From Candidatus Nomurabacteria bacterium (GTDB taxonomy: Bacteria > Patescibacteria > Paceibacteria > UBA9973), in NCBI GenBank assembly GCA_023267435.1, contig JAHFNH010000003.1:51842-115841 (forward strand): a stretch of 64,000 nucleotides of DNA, read 5' to 3'. This document shows, one piece after another, positions 29,304-38,395 of the stretch. Each line of letters starts with the position of its first letter. The first letter of the stretch is position 1. Below the pieces are notes generated by a model. That model had not been told where the DNA came from, searched no databases, and worked only from the letters and a program-made list of their open reading frames with translations. The position numbers were made by a program, and so were the translations under genes.

Positions 29304-30200
29304 TTAATTCTTTTTAAAAAAGAAAAATCCGATTATTAGAAATGTCGCTAATGGCGAAGTATATTCCGGTATGGAATATCCGAAACTTTGCAAAAGCATG
29401 ATAATACCCAGAACAAGGATAGAATACATAGCGCCATTTTTTAGATAAACGTATTTTTTTATGCGTTCAATATTACCGACAGTAAGCTGACGCACCAGTA
29501 TCGCTCCCAAGCCATTACCGATCAAAATCAAAGGCACCGAGAGAGTGAAAGCGAACGCTCCCAAAACGCCATCAATTGAGAAGGTCGCATCAATTATTTC
29601 TAAAAATAAAAGCTTGCTCAAATCAGAACGAGTACTATTCATCAATTTCTTTTCGTCTTCTTCAGCACTCTGCTTGAATCCATGCGTGATAAAAAATAAA
29701 GTCGAACCCATCACCGCCCCAAAACCCATCATATTGTTTTCCCTTATGGCAAACCAAGTCACGACTGCGAGAAGGATTGAAACAGTGGCATAAAACCAAA
29801 CGCCATTTTTCATGAAAAATCTTTCAGCTCTAGGCAAGCCAAATTTTTTGTCTTCCAAAAAGAGCCAATGTAAAAATAAAAATATTAAAAACATCCCGCC
29901 AGCAATCAAAAGTATCGGCGCAGATTTCACTATCGACTCATGTACAGATGGATCACCAGACCAAGCAGCTGTGAAAGCCTGCACAGGTCCGAGCGAAGGA
30001 TTAAAACCCCAAATTATAGCCCAAGGTAAAACACCTCTTATCAAGAAAACGGCGATTAAGATACCCCAGAGCAAAAACCATTTCCTTGCTTTTCGACTCA
30101 TCGTAGAGAGAACTTCGGCATTGATGATGGCATTATCTATAGAGGAAATAGCCTCGAAAATAGATAAGCCTATTATTGTCAGTAAAGCTGAAAGCCACAT
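29304..30200 (-). CDS. TerC/DUF475 family integral membrane protein
   Basis: The 298-residue protein has about seven to nine membrane helices. The family's acidic membrane motifs are present: IFEAISSIDNAIINAEVL near the N-terminus and LEIIDATFSIDGVLGAFAF in the second half. These two SxDN/SxDG-type repeats characterise the TerC superfamily (DUF475 branch). Members have been linked to tellurite resistance and to manganese export that metallates secreted enzymes. The metal role here is inferred. It follows truB with two bases between. Confidence 0.85.
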   Translation of the reverse strand: MWLSALLTIIGLSIFEAISSIDNAIINAEVLSTMSRKARKWFLLWGILIAVFLIRGVLPWAIIWGFNPSLGPVQAFTAAWSGDPSVHESIVKSAPILLIAGGMFLIFLFLHWLFLEDKKFGLPRAERFFMKNGVWFYATVSILLAVVTWFAIRENNMMGFGAVMGSTLFFITHGFKQSAEEDEKKLMNSTRSDLSKLLFLEIIDATFSIDGVLGAFAFTLSVPLILIGNGLGAILVRQLTVGNIERIKKYVYLKNGAMYSILVLGIIMLLQSFGYSIPEYTSPLATFLIIGFFFFKKN

Positions 30201-30202
30201 AT

Positions 30203-30982
30203 TTATATCTTACTCCATTTTCCTATTTTTGTCCTTTTTATGGAAAAAGCCAAAGCTGGAAGATTAATTTTTTCTCCAAGTGAATTTGCTATCCCCCGCA
30301 CGTATGTACCACTACCGCATTTTATTTTAAATTTTACCAGCAAGAAACTATCGGGAACTTTTTTATTTTTTACTATTTCTTTCTGCCAAATTTTTAAAAT
30401 TTCTTTTTGTCTAAAATCCCCGCTAACTTTATTAATTCTTTTTTCAATATTTTCTAAAAGTTTTTCTTTTTTTATTTTTCTAATTTTTAAAAATTTTAAC
30501 TGCGATACAAAAACTTCCCTTTCAGGAATTTCCACTTCAGTACCCGCTCGTGAGTGTGCGAACATCGGAACACCGTTCACAGGTTTTGAAGAATACGCGG
30601 GATATTTCTGAATAAATTTTCCAGTAAAATACTTTAAATTTTCTTTGATTTTTTTTACAAATTCAATACTAGACCCCCTCTCTGCCTCCCCCTTATCAAG
30701 GGGGAGGTTTACAAATGTAACTTTTCCTAAAATATCGTAAGTATCCGTAGCAAAACCAAATAAAACTTCAAATTCATATTCTTTTGTAAATGCTAAATAT
30801 TTTTCTTTATTTTTTGTCTCTTTCCCTGCCAAAATCAAAAGCACTCCTGAAGCCATCGGGTCGAGTCGGCCGGCATAAGTCATCGGTACATTTTTATATC
30901 CTATATTTTTACTGCGAAACTTTTCCAGTGCTTCTAAGGGTGTCTCGCCTTCTTTTTTATTTAAGAGAATAACTTTTTTCAA
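30203..30982 (-). CDS. truB: tRNA pseudouridine synthase B
   Basis: TruB makes pseudouridine 55 in the T-loop of tRNAs. The 259-residue protein has the catalytic motif YAGRLDPMASGVLLI (Asp41), the GFATDTYDILG motif, and YPAYSSKPVNG. The frame opens with TTG at 30982, since a stop lies upstream and no in-frame ATG is suitably placed. An extra-looking segment near residues 91-105 is encoded by a perfect 10-base-pair palindrome. The thumb-loop region around residues 130-205 is lysine-rich. A possible TATAAT lies about 40 bases upstream, divergent from the GH3 gene. Confidence 0.92.
   Translation of the reverse strand: MKKVILLNKKEGETPLEALEKFRSKNIGYKNVPMTYAGRLDPMASGVLLILAGKETKNKEKYLAFTKEYEFEVLFGFATDTYDILGKVTFVNLPLDKGEAERGSSIEFVKKIKENLKYFTGKFIQKYPAYSSKPVNGVPMFAHSRAGTEVEIPEREVFVSQLKFLKIRKIKKEKLLENIEKRINKVSGDFRQKEILKIWQKEIVKNKKVPDSFLLVKFKIKCGSGTYVRGIANSLGEKINLPALAFSIKRTKIGKWSKI
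30668..30709 (-). repeat. in-frame palindromic element in truB
   Basis: CCTCCCCCTT (30685-30694) and AAGGGGGAGG (30698-30707) pair perfectly over a three-base loop. In the coding direction a GGGGGT block follows. The hairpin-then-GGGGGT layout and the reading frame (translated NLPLDKGEAERGS) match the rnr element at 7323-7415 (KLPSSNEEGFGGG). Confidence 0.65.
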
Positions 30983-31039
30983 AATATTTGATCTGTAACC
31001 ATACTAGCTTTTTAATGAAGTGATTATAGCACAATTTGG

Positions 31040-31045
31040 TATACT
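31040..31045 (+). promoter_or_regulatory. probable -10 box TATACT of the GH3-family gene
   Basis: TATACT lies 31 bases before the preferred ATG at 31077, which would leave a leader of about 25 bases. No strong -35 box is seen. Confidence 0.35.
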
Positions 31046-31076
31046 ATATTCGGCTAAGGCCAAAAACAATAAATTT

Positions 31077-32585
31077 ATGAACTTTATCCATAGTATTCTA
31101 AAATTACCTGTAAAATATAGGCTTAATAAGCTAGAAAAGCTGAGTAAAAACCCTAAGGAAACCCAAGAAAAGGTATTATTTAATCTTTTAAATAGAGCTC
31201 AAAATACCGAATGGGGTAAAAAATATAAATACAATTCTATTAAAAAAATAGAAGATTTTCAAAAGACCGTGCCAATTAATTCATACGAAGATCTTTATCC
31301 TTATATCTCGCGCATGATAGCTGGAGAAAAAAATATTCTTTGGCCAGGCACTGTCACCTGGTTTTCCAAATCTTCCGGCACTACCAATGCTCGAAGCAAA
31401 TTTATTCCAGTCTCCAAAGAATCGCTGAGAAGTTGTCATTTCAAAGCAGGACACGATGAACTTTGTCTCTATATTAAAAATAATCCAAAAACTAAAATTT
31501 TAAAAGGAAAAAGTATCTGTGTCGGTGGAAGTTTTACTAAAATAAATCAGAATCCAGATATTTTTTGCGGGGACGTCTCGGCGGTGATGATGAAGAATAT
31601 GCCTCTCTTGGGAAGATACATCAGAAGACCTAGTTTGGAAACTGCATTGCTAGAAGATTATGAAAAGAAAATAGAAAAAATAGCAGAAGAAGCTATACCA
31701 GAAAATGTCACCAGTATTGCCGGTGTACCGACATGGACTTCCCTACTAATCAGAAAAGTATTAGAAAAAACCGGAGCTAAAAATATTTTTGAGGTGTGGC
31801 CAAATCTAGAAGTATTTTTCCACGGCGCAGTTGCCTTTTCACCTTATAAAAAAACTTTTCATGAATTATTCCCCTCACCGAATATGCATTATATGGAAGC
31901 ATATAACGCTTCAGAAGGATTTTTTGGAATTCAAGATGATCCATCTCGCGAAGGAGAAATGATGCTTCTGCCGGACAATGGTGTTTTTTATGAATTTATT
32001 CCAATAAATGAATTTGGAAATAAGAACCCAAAAATATACATAATGCACGACGTAGAAATTAATAAAAATTATGCATTAGTTATTTCCACCAACAGCGGGC
32101 TATGGCGTTATGTCATTGGTGATACTGTCGCCTTCACATCTTTATTTCCGCATCGCATAAAAATAACCGGCCGTACGAAACATTTCATTAATGTTTTTGG
32201 AGAAGAAGTGATGGTACACAACACTGATACAGCCATCAAAGAAGCTTGCGACAAAACAAAATCAAGTATTGTCGACTACACCGTCGGTCCGGTTTTTATG
32301 GATAATTCAAACAGAGGCGGACACGAATGGATTATTGAATTCGAACAAGTACCAGCTTCTATTAAAGAATTCAGTGAAATTCTCGATAATTCTTTGCGCA
32401 AAATTAACTCTGATTATGATGCTAAAAGATATAAAGACATCGCTCTCGCTCCGCCGGTTATTAACTCAGTTCCAAAAGGCACATTTTATGAATGGATGAA
32501 AAAACGCGGAAAACTCGGCGGTCAAAACAAAGTCCCCCGCTTATCCAATACCCGAGAATATATTGAAGAAATAAAGGAATTTTAG
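31077..32585 (+). CDS. GH3-family acyl-adenylating enzyme homologue
   Basis: The 502-residue protein matches the GH3 fold. It has RAQNTEWGKKY near the start, then VPINSYEDLYPYISRMIAGE, the ATP-binding motif WFSKSSGTTNARSKFIPVS, YNASEGFFGIQDDP, and the hinge region GLWRYVIGDTVAF and ITGRTKHFINVFGEEV. Plant GH3 enzymes adenylate carboxylates such as auxin and join them to amino acids. Bacterial homologues have unknown substrates. I choose the ATG at 31077 because the longer start at 31020 lies before the likely -10 box. An MFS gene follows 31 bases downstream. Confidence 0.87.
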   Translation: MNFIHSILKLPVKYRLNKLEKLSKNPKETQEKVLFNLLNRAQNTEWGKKYKYNSIKKIEDFQKTVPINSYEDLYPYISRMIAGEKNILWPGTVTWFSKSSGTTNARSKFIPVSKESLRSCHFKAGHDELCLYIKNNPKTKILKGKSICVGGSFTKINQNPDIFCGDVSAVMMKNMPLLGRYIRRPSLETALLEDYEKKIEKIAEEAIPENVTSIAGVPTWTSLLIRKVLEKTGAKNIFEVWPNLEVFFHGAVAFSPYKKTFHELFPSPNMHYMEAYNASEGFFGIQDDPSREGEMMLLPDNGVFYEFIPINEFGNKNPKIYIMHDVEINKNYALVISTNSGLWRYVIGDTVAFTSLFPHRIKITGRTKHFINVFGEEVMVHNTDTAIKEACDKTKSSIVDYTVGPVFMDNSNRGGHEWIIEFEQVPASIKEFSEILDNSLRKINSDYDAKRYKDIALAPPVINSVPKGTFYEWMKKRGKLGGQNKVPRLSNTREYIEEIKEF

Positions 32586-32603
32586 GTTTATAAAAAAATA
32601 AGA

Positions 32604-32609
32604 TATAAT
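32604..32609 (+). promoter_or_regulatory. -10 box TATAAT, leaderless start of the 32617 MFS gene
   Basis: Perfect TATAAT seven bases before the ATG at 32617. Confidence 0.55.
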
Positions 32610-32616
32610 TACAGGA

Positions 32617-33873
32617 ATGAACACAAAAAGTCTAAAAAGTAGTTTAATGAAATTCATGCCGTTTTGGCTCTTTTTGACTTTCTTCAAATTCGGCGGAGGT
32701 TTGCATTACACAGTGCTTGCTCCGATCGGAGAAAAATTATTCCCTATCTGGCTGGTGGGTCTCATGGTGGGAATTTCCGCTTTTGCCCAGCTCTTGCTCG
32801 ATATCCCTGCAGGCTACCTGCTCGACAAATATGGATACAAGAAACTTTTAACAATTACAACTTTTCTTTTCATTATTGCTTCAGCCTGTTTCCTGCTCGG
32901 CTTCTCGAAATTCGCTTTTCTTTTGTCTCTCATTATCAGCACATTCGGCTGGCTCTTTTTCGGACCCGGTATTAATGCTTATGTGATAAACCAATCTCCG
33001 AAAGAATCCATCGGCAGATTTATTTCCGCTCGAGACGTCTTCGCTTCGATCGGTATAGTTTTTTCCAGCGCGCTCATACCCTTCGTCGTCATGCTTGATA
33101 TGAAAATAGTCGGAGCCATACTGCTCGCGATTTTCTCTGTTGCATTCATATTTATACTCTTCGCTCCGAAAGAAAAAGAAATAAAACATCATGAACCAGC
33201 ACATCCAGCACGAAACAAAGACAGAATGAAAAAGAATTTTCTCGTCGAAGCATATCGGGCTGTCATGCGCTTGAGACCCGCGAGTATCATGCTTCTATCC
33301 GTCGGATTGAGCGCTTCGACATTTTATGGAATCATCTGGTTCGTGGTACCTCTTCTCATCGCACATCAAGTGAACAATGGAGTGCTAGGACTCGGGCTCG
33401 GGGTTTTTGATTTTTCAGTCGTGATTCTCGGCTTTATACTCGGAAAGGTCGTCGACTCTTTCGACAAAAAAATATTGATACTTATCGGGCTCGGACTTTT
33501 TTCAATCGCAGGAATATTCATAGGATTCAACTTCGGTTTCCTTTTCCTTCTGCTTGGATTCCTAGCAACATCCGGAGACGAACTTTCCGGCCTTTCTCTC
33601 TGGGCCTGGCTCTACAAAATAGATAAAAAACATGAAAGCTACGGGCTTATTTCCGGCACAATCAGCTTATTTGAAGACCTCGGATGGACGATAGGACCAA
33701 TACTCGCCGGAGTGCTTTACGGCGTCGTAGGACCGACATGGACCATAGCTATCGGCGGACTGATTATTTTCTTAAACCTAATCATCTTCTTGTTACTTGT
33801 TAAAAATCCAATCCCCGAAGAATTCCATTTACCTCCACCACTCAAACCTCACAGAAGAAGATATAAGCATTAA
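32617..33873 (+). CDS. MFS transporter
   Basis: The 418-residue protein has about 12 hydrophobic helices. Motif A is GYLLDKYGYKKLL near residues 67-79, and the equivalent in the second half is GFILGKVVDSFDKK. A charged central loop (FAPKEKEIKHHEPAHPARNKD) splits the two halves. The substrate is unknown. It has its own leaderless-type promoter directly after the GH3 gene, and the histidine-rich HRRRYKH tail is cytoplasmic. Confidence 0.87.
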   Translation: MNTKSLKSSLMKFMPFWLFLTFFKFGGGLHYTVLAPIGEKLFPIWLVGLMVGISAFAQLLLDIPAGYLLDKYGYKKLLTITTFLFIIASACFLLGFSKFAFLLSLIISTFGWLFFGPGINAYVINQSPKESIGRFISARDVFASIGIVFSSALIPFVVMLDMKIVGAILLAIFSVAFIFILFAPKEKEIKHHEPAHPARNKDRMKKNFLVEAYRAVMRLRPASIMLLSVGLSASTFYGIIWFVVPLLIAHQVNNGVLGLGLGVFDFSVVILGFILGKVVDSFDKKILILIGLGLFSIAGIFIGFNFGFLFLLLGFLATSGDELSGLSLWAWLYKIDKKHESYGLISGTISLFEDLGWTIGPILAGVLYGVVGPTWTIAIGGLIIFLNLIIFLLLVKNPIPEEFHLPPPLKPHRRRYKH

Positions 33874-33893
33874 AATTTAACTTACAATCACAG

Positions 33894-33978
33894 CGGAGGC
33901 GGAGAGATTCGAACTCTCGGTGGGTTTCCCCACACAGACTTTCCAGGTCTGCGCACTAGACCGCTATGCGACGCCTCC
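33894..33978 (-). tRNA. tRNA-Ser (anticodon GGA)
   Basis: On the minus strand the acceptor arm GGAGGCG/CGCCTCC and T-arm GTTCGAATC enclose a long serine-type variable arm (TGTGGGGAAACCCAC) and an anticodon loop CTGGAAA, giving GGA for UCC/UCU codons. The discriminator base is G, as expected for serine. CCA is not encoded. Confidence 0.93.
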
Positions 33979-34051
33979 GCTGTAACAATAAGTTTTATTT
34001 ACTACTGAATTTTCATAATAATCTTTAAACCAAACAAAAGCAACTTTATAT

Positions 34052-36061
34052 TTATTTCAACATCTTTAAAAATTCCCCCTCATCAATTACTTTCACGCCT
34101 AATTTTTCTGCATTTTTGAGCTTAGAACCAGGTTCTTCCCCTGCCAAGACATACGAAGTGTTTTTTGAAACAGAGCCGGAAACTTTACCACCTAATGCAA
34201 TTACTTTTTCTTTCGCCATTTCGCGCGACATAGTTGCTAATGTGCCAGTAATTACAAAAGTTAACCCGGTAAATTTACCAGCTTTTTTCTTTTCCTCTTT
34301 TTTTATCACCACTCCATTTTTCTGCAATTTTTCTACGAAAGCTAGATTATTCTTATCATGAAAATAATCATATACACTTTGAGAAACAGCCGGACCGATA
34401 TTTTCCAGCACATTTATTTCTTCGATACTAGCTTTCGCTAATTTATCCAAAGTGCCAAAATTTGAAGCCAAGTCTCGCGCTGTTTCCTCCCCCACATGAA
34501 GTATACCGAGTGCCCAAAGGAAACGCGAAAAAGATATTTTCTTTTTTAATTCTATTTCTTTTATTATATTCTCCGCACTTTTCTCACCAAATCTTTCAAG
34601 CGGTGCAATATCTTCTTTGGTCAAAGTGAAGATATCTCCAGCATCAGTAATCAATCCTTCATCTTTAAATCTTCTTAATATCTTTGGACCCAATTCATAA
34701 ATCTCAAAGGCTGTGACGAAATGTTCCAGATATCTTTCATTCTTAGCAGGACATTTCGGGTTGGCACAATAGTAGGCCACTGTCTCCCCAGCACCACCCG
34801 CTCTTTTTTCAACATTACCTCCGCAAGCCGGACATTTCTCCAACATTTTAAATTTCTTTTCTTTACCGGTACGCATCTTCGGAAGAACTTCCACAACTTT
34901 CGGAATAACATCTCCGGCTTTTTCTATCACAACTGTGTCACCTATACGCAAATCTAAACGCTCTATTTGATCCATATTGTGCAAAGTCGCCTTTGAAACA
35001 GTCGAACCAGCCACCAATGTCGGTTCAAAAATAGCGAGCGGTGTGAGCGCGCCAGTACGGCCGACATTTATTTTTATGTCTTTTACGATGGTCGTCGCTC
35101 GTACGGCAGGATATTTAAAGGCTGCCATATAACGCGGAGCCTTGCCGACAACACCTAAAGTTTCCTGCAATTTTAAATCATCTATCGAAATAACCACGCC
35201 ATCCGTGCCATAAGGAAAACTCTCGCGAATTTTTTCAAATTTTTTTATGAAATCTTCAACTTCGGACAAATTTTTACAAATGACTTCATTATGATCCATT
35301 TTAAAACCCAACCTTTTTAATAAAGAATGTTTTTCAGAATGCGTTTGCAAATTAATTTTTAAATCTTTTATCTCTGCTATATCATACGCAAAAAAATCAA
35401 GACGTCTTTCAGCGGACAATTTCGGATCAAGCTGTCGTAATGATCCAGCCGCAGCATTGCGAGTATTCGCAAACAAAGTCTTACCTTCTAGTTCATTTTT
35501 TTTATTTAAAGTAACCAGCGTTTTTTTTGACATTATTGCCTCACCCCTGACTTCAATATATTGAGGATATGGAGAAGGTAAAGTAAGTGGAATACTTTGA
35601 ATTGTTTTCAAATTTTCAGTTATATCCTCGCCAATAAAACCGTCTCCGCGCGTAGCGCCTCTAACAAAAACACCATTCTCGTAAATGAGTGATACAGCTA
35701 ATCCATCGAATTTTACCTCGCAAAAATAATTAAATTTAGCATCCGCTGGTAAAAGTTTCTCAACTCTCTTTTCCCAAGCATCCAGCTCTTCATAATTAAA
35801 AACATCATTCAGAGAAAGCATGCGTGTTTTGTGTTCAACTTTCACAAATTTATCTAAAGCCTTTCCTGCTACCCTATTCTCCGAAGAATTTAAATCAGTA
35901 AATTCTGGAAATTTCACAAGTAAATCTTTCAATTCTCGAGTTAAAGAATCATATACATCATCTGTCACACTAGGCACATTTTCAATATGATACGCACTAC
36001 GCAAGCGCGCGATCTCGTCTCGCAATTTTTTTATTCTTTTTTGAGCTTCAATCTTATCCAT
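34052..36061 (-). CDS. ligA: NAD-dependent DNA ligase
   Basis: LigA seals nicks in duplex DNA during replication and repair. The 669-residue protein has the Ia domain, the adenylation site Lys117 in CEVKFDGLAVS, the OB fold (VGRTGALTPLA), and a four-cysteine zinc finger (CPACGG ... CANPKC, about residues 405-435). Helix-hairpin-helix repeats and a C-terminal BRCT domain (about 590-669) follow. The length is normal. It follows the pilus operon with seven bases after the last pseudopilin gene, so it may be co-transcribed with it. Confidence 0.97.
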   Translation of the reverse strand: MDKIEAQKRIKKLRDEIARLRSAYHIENVPSVTDDVYDSLTRELKDLLVKFPEFTDLNSSENRVAGKALDKFVKVEHKTRMLSLNDVFNYEELDAWEKRVEKLLPADAKFNYFCEVKFDGLAVSLIYENGVFVRGATRGDGFIGEDITENLKTIQSIPLTLPSPYPQYIEVRGEAIMSKKTLVTLNKKNELEGKTLFANTRNAAAGSLRQLDPKLSAERRLDFFAYDIAEIKDLKINLQTHSEKHSLLKRLGFKMDHNEVICKNLSEVEDFIKKFEKIRESFPYGTDGVVISIDDLKLQETLGVVGKAPRYMAAFKYPAVRATTIVKDIKINVGRTGALTPLAIFEPTLVAGSTVSKATLHNMDQIERLDLRIGDTVVIEKAGDVIPKVVEVLPKMRTGKEKKFKMLEKCPACGGNVEKRAGGAGETVAYYCANPKCPAKNERYLEHFVTAFEIYELGPKILRRFKDEGLITDAGDIFTLTKEDIAPLERFGEKSAENIIKEIELKKKISFSRFLWALGILHVGEETARDLASNFGTLDKLAKASIEEINVLENIGPAVSQSVYDYFHDKNNLAFVEKLQKNGVVIKKEEKKKAGKFTGLTFVITGTLATMSREMAKEKVIALGGKVSGSVSKNTSYVLAGEEPGSKLKNAEKLGVKVIDEGEFLKMLK

Positions 36062-36068
36062 GACAAAA

Positions 36069-36569
36069 CTAGTAAATTACCTGCAATTCGCGCTCTACGC
36101 TATTTGAAGTGGGTATACAAGAGCCTTGTCCGCCACCATTGTTATAACCTTTTGATGTGACAGTAGTGGTGATAGTACCATCTAGATTATCTTCTTTTTT
36201 AACGGAAACATTGGCACAAGAAATACTGGCACTGCCTAATTCTGGAATTATAAAATAATATGTAGCAGAAGAAGTATCCGTCACAACCGGAGAACTAAAA
36301 GGTATCTGTGAACCTAAACAAGATGGAAAAGTACCTGTACCATCTAAAGCAAAAACACTGGTATTTGATTTATCATTGAACAAAGCGCATTCCGCTCCAG
36401 TATCAGCCGCAAAAAAAGCATTGTTTGTTTCACGAGCCGAAGTGCCAAAATTAATTTCTTTCAATGCTATATTTTCAACTCCCAATGCTATCGCTAAAAT
36501 AATACTCGAAAGCATAACAGCGAAAAGTAAGACAAAACCTCTATTTTTTTTTATTTTTTTTGTTTTCAT
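36069..36569 (-). CDS. minor pseudopilin / PilX-like pilus assembly protein
   Basis: The product (166 residues from the ATG at 36569) begins KKIKKNRGFVLLFAVMLSSI, a prepilin-like N-terminus that lacks the usual Glu5, as in PilX/GspK-type tip subunits. It continues ARETNNAFFAADTGAECAL. Its ATG shares one base with the TAA of the previous gene (TAATG), so translation is coupled. It would sit at the pilus tip with the other minor pseudopilins. Confidence 0.75.
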   Translation of the reverse strand: MKTKKIKKNRGFVLLFAVMLSSIILAIALGVENIALKEINFGTSARETNNAFFAADTGAECALFNDKSNTSVFALDGTGTFPSCLGSQIPFSSPVVTDTSSATYYFIIPELGSASISCANVSVKKEDNLDGTITTTVTSKGYNNGGGQGSCIPTSNSVERELQVIY

Positions 36570-37159
36570 TATTCTATCCAATTAAATAAATCTTCTGAAA
36601 AAGAAACGTTGTACTTGCCTGAACCTTGCGTCCAAAAAATGGTGGACGTAATTTTTATTTCATCAATGCTAATTTGGGTTGCAGTAATCTGGCGAATAAA
36701 ACCTGAATTTATACCTGAATCATATTCATATTTTCCATTAGTATCGTCATACTTAAGAGGCGGACAAGATAATATCTTGCAAGGGACAAGCTGGACATCC
36801 GCCATCGGCATGGAAAAATTATTAAAAACAAGATCAGCATTATTGAAATAACATCCGCCAGGAGCATTAGGAGAAGCGCAATTGTTATTTAATGGACCCT
36901 TAAATGCATCCCAGCCGTCTTGCGCAGTGCCAGAATAAAGCATATAAGTATCACGCATATTTCGTATTTCTTCGATACCTTCCTGAGCTAAATATTCTGC
37001 GGTAATTTTCTTTTTAGCATAAGTGGTATTGGCGATACCATTCGATAAAACAACCATCAAAGATAAAACAGACATAGTAAAAATAGAAATTGCCACAAGC
37101 GTCTCCACTAAAGTGAATCCCCTATTTTTATTATTCTTTTGTTTTAAAAATTTTGTCAT
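36569..37159 (-). CDS. minor prepilin (PilV-like)
   Basis: The 196-residue protein has a clear class III signal, NNKNRGFTLVETLVAISIF, with cleavage expected after the glycine and Glu5 kept. The helix continues to ITAEYLAQEGIEEIRNMRD, typical of PilV/GspI proteins. The globular part has several cysteines. It belongs to the set of four minor pseudopilins that probably prime pilus assembly. Confidence 0.85.
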   Translation of the reverse strand: MTKFLKQKNNKNRGFTLVETLVAISIFTMSVLSLMVVLSNGIANTTYAKKKITAEYLAQEGIEEIRNMRDTYMLYSGTAQDGWDAFKGPLNNNCASPNAPGGCYFNNADLVFNNFSMPMADVQLVPCKILSCPPLKYDDTNGKYEYDSGINSGFIRQITATQISIDEIKITSTIFWTQGSGKYNVSFSEDLFNWIE

Positions 37160-37175
37160 TTAATTTAAAAAAATA

Positions 37176-37769
37176 TTACTGTTGCTTATCTATCAATCTC
37201 TGAGAAACGGAAGTCTGAAGGGAAAAAGGAGAAACGACGCCTTTATAGGTTATCGTTCCGACTAGTCTGATAATTGCGAAAGGTTGCTGTTTATCCCCTG
37301 GTGGAGGTTCTGCGCCTAATACTGAAAAACTAGAGACTGGATCTATTTTTACTTCATCGGGAGTCAGTTGAACAGTCTCGCCGCCAGCTGTTTTAAAAAT
37401 ACTATATGCAGTAGATGAAGTAATATTAGGATTAACACCTATATAATACACCCACTGATCCCCGAGAGAAGTCTTGAAAGAAATTCCTCCTCCATTGGCA
37501 CAACTATGCGGATTGATAGTGGTAAGAACGCCATCATCGATGCAATGATAATCATATCCTGTTCTTAAATTTCTAGAAATATCTTCCGTAACAAAACTTA
37601 AATTGTCTACGAGTGAACGCATATCCTGAGATTTTTGGTGAAGCAAATTGGCATTTAATAATGCTCCCATGCCAGCCATAATAATAATTAAAAAAAGTGA
37701 AATGGCGATCATTGTCTCGATAATCGTGAAACCATTTTGCTTATTTTTTTGTTTGATATTTTTTCTCAT
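37176..37769 (-). CDS. minor prepilin (PilW/GspJ-like)
   Basis: The 197-residue protein has the prepilin motif NKQNGFTIIETMIAISLFLI and then an extended helix followed by VDNLSFVTEDISRNLR, typical of PilW/GspJ. Its ATG overlaps the stop of the gene upstream by one base (TAATG). It is part of the minor pseudopilin set. Confidence 0.82.
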   Translation of the reverse strand: MRKNIKQKNKQNGFTIIETMIAISLFLIIIMAGMGALLNANLLHQKSQDMRSLVDNLSFVTEDISRNLRTGYDYHCIDDGVLTTINPHSCANGGGISFKTSLGDQWVYYIGVNPNITSSTAYSIFKTAGGETVQLTPDEVKIDPVSSFSVLGAEPPPGDKQQPFAIIRLVGTITYKGVVSPFSLQTSVSQRLIDKQQ

Positions 37770-38386
37770 TAATTTATCTGAACTCTACCTGAAGGATAAA
37801 CTTTGATATAAGCTTTGATTCCTTGAGGAGAAGAGACTGTAATCTGTACATGATCAATACCGGTTATTTTCTGTCCCGCTGAACTTATAACTGCGTTAGA
37901 ATTGGGTCTGGTAAAATCAATCGTTAAATCATTTATGGTGGGAGGACGAGACGTGTCTGAACTTGGATTGACTAAATCTAAACTGGATATAAAATTGCCT
38001 TTATTTATAAGAGGATTATCTAAGCATTCTCCAGTACATCCAGGATCTGTGTAAAAATTGTCATTGTTAATATCAGTAAAATAAATAAAATTTTTCGGAT
38101 TAGCTGTATTAAAATAAACGCCATAAGAAGGCTTCCAAGACGGATCAAATGAAAGAGCTGGCAATTTACCAGACATAGCAGACTTCTGCGCTTCAACAAT
38201 TTTCAAGGCAATATCATTCGCCAAGTTTTTAATATCAACTTTCGCTTGAAATTTATTGTAGTTAAAAAGAACAATCGAAGACATTATCGAAAAAATACTC
38301 AAAACAACAATGAGCTCGACATAGGTCATTCCCCTGTTGAACTTAACTTTCTTGTTAATTTTAAATTTTTTAAAAAATGAAATCAT
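37769..38386 (-). CDS. minor prepilin (FimT/GspH-like)
   Basis: The 205-residue protein has the motif FNRGMTYVELIVVLSIFSIM, with Met in the first mature position and Glu5 kept. It continues with LANDIALKIVEAQKSAMSGK, as in FimT/GspH pseudopilins. FimT-type subunits bind DNA in some competent bacteria; that role here is only possible. It precedes the other minor pseudopilins and follows pilD. Confidence 0.82.
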   Translation of the reverse strand: MISFFKKFKINKKVKFNRGMTYVELIVVLSIFSIMSSIVLFNYNKFQAKVDIKNLANDIALKIVEAQKSAMSGKLPALSFDPSWKPSYGVYFNTANPKNFIYFTDINNDNFYTDPGCTGECLDNPLINKGNFISSLDLVNPSSDTSRPPTINDLTIDFTRPNSNAVISSAGQKITGIDHVQITVSSPQGIKAYIKVYPSGRVQIN

Positions 38387-38395
38387 TTATCAAAA

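Noticed and set aside
36570..36581. Upstream TTG start for the PilX-like gene
   Set aside because: The ATG at 36569 overlaps the preceding stop as TAATG, the same coupling seen at 37769, and gives a normal prepilin leader.
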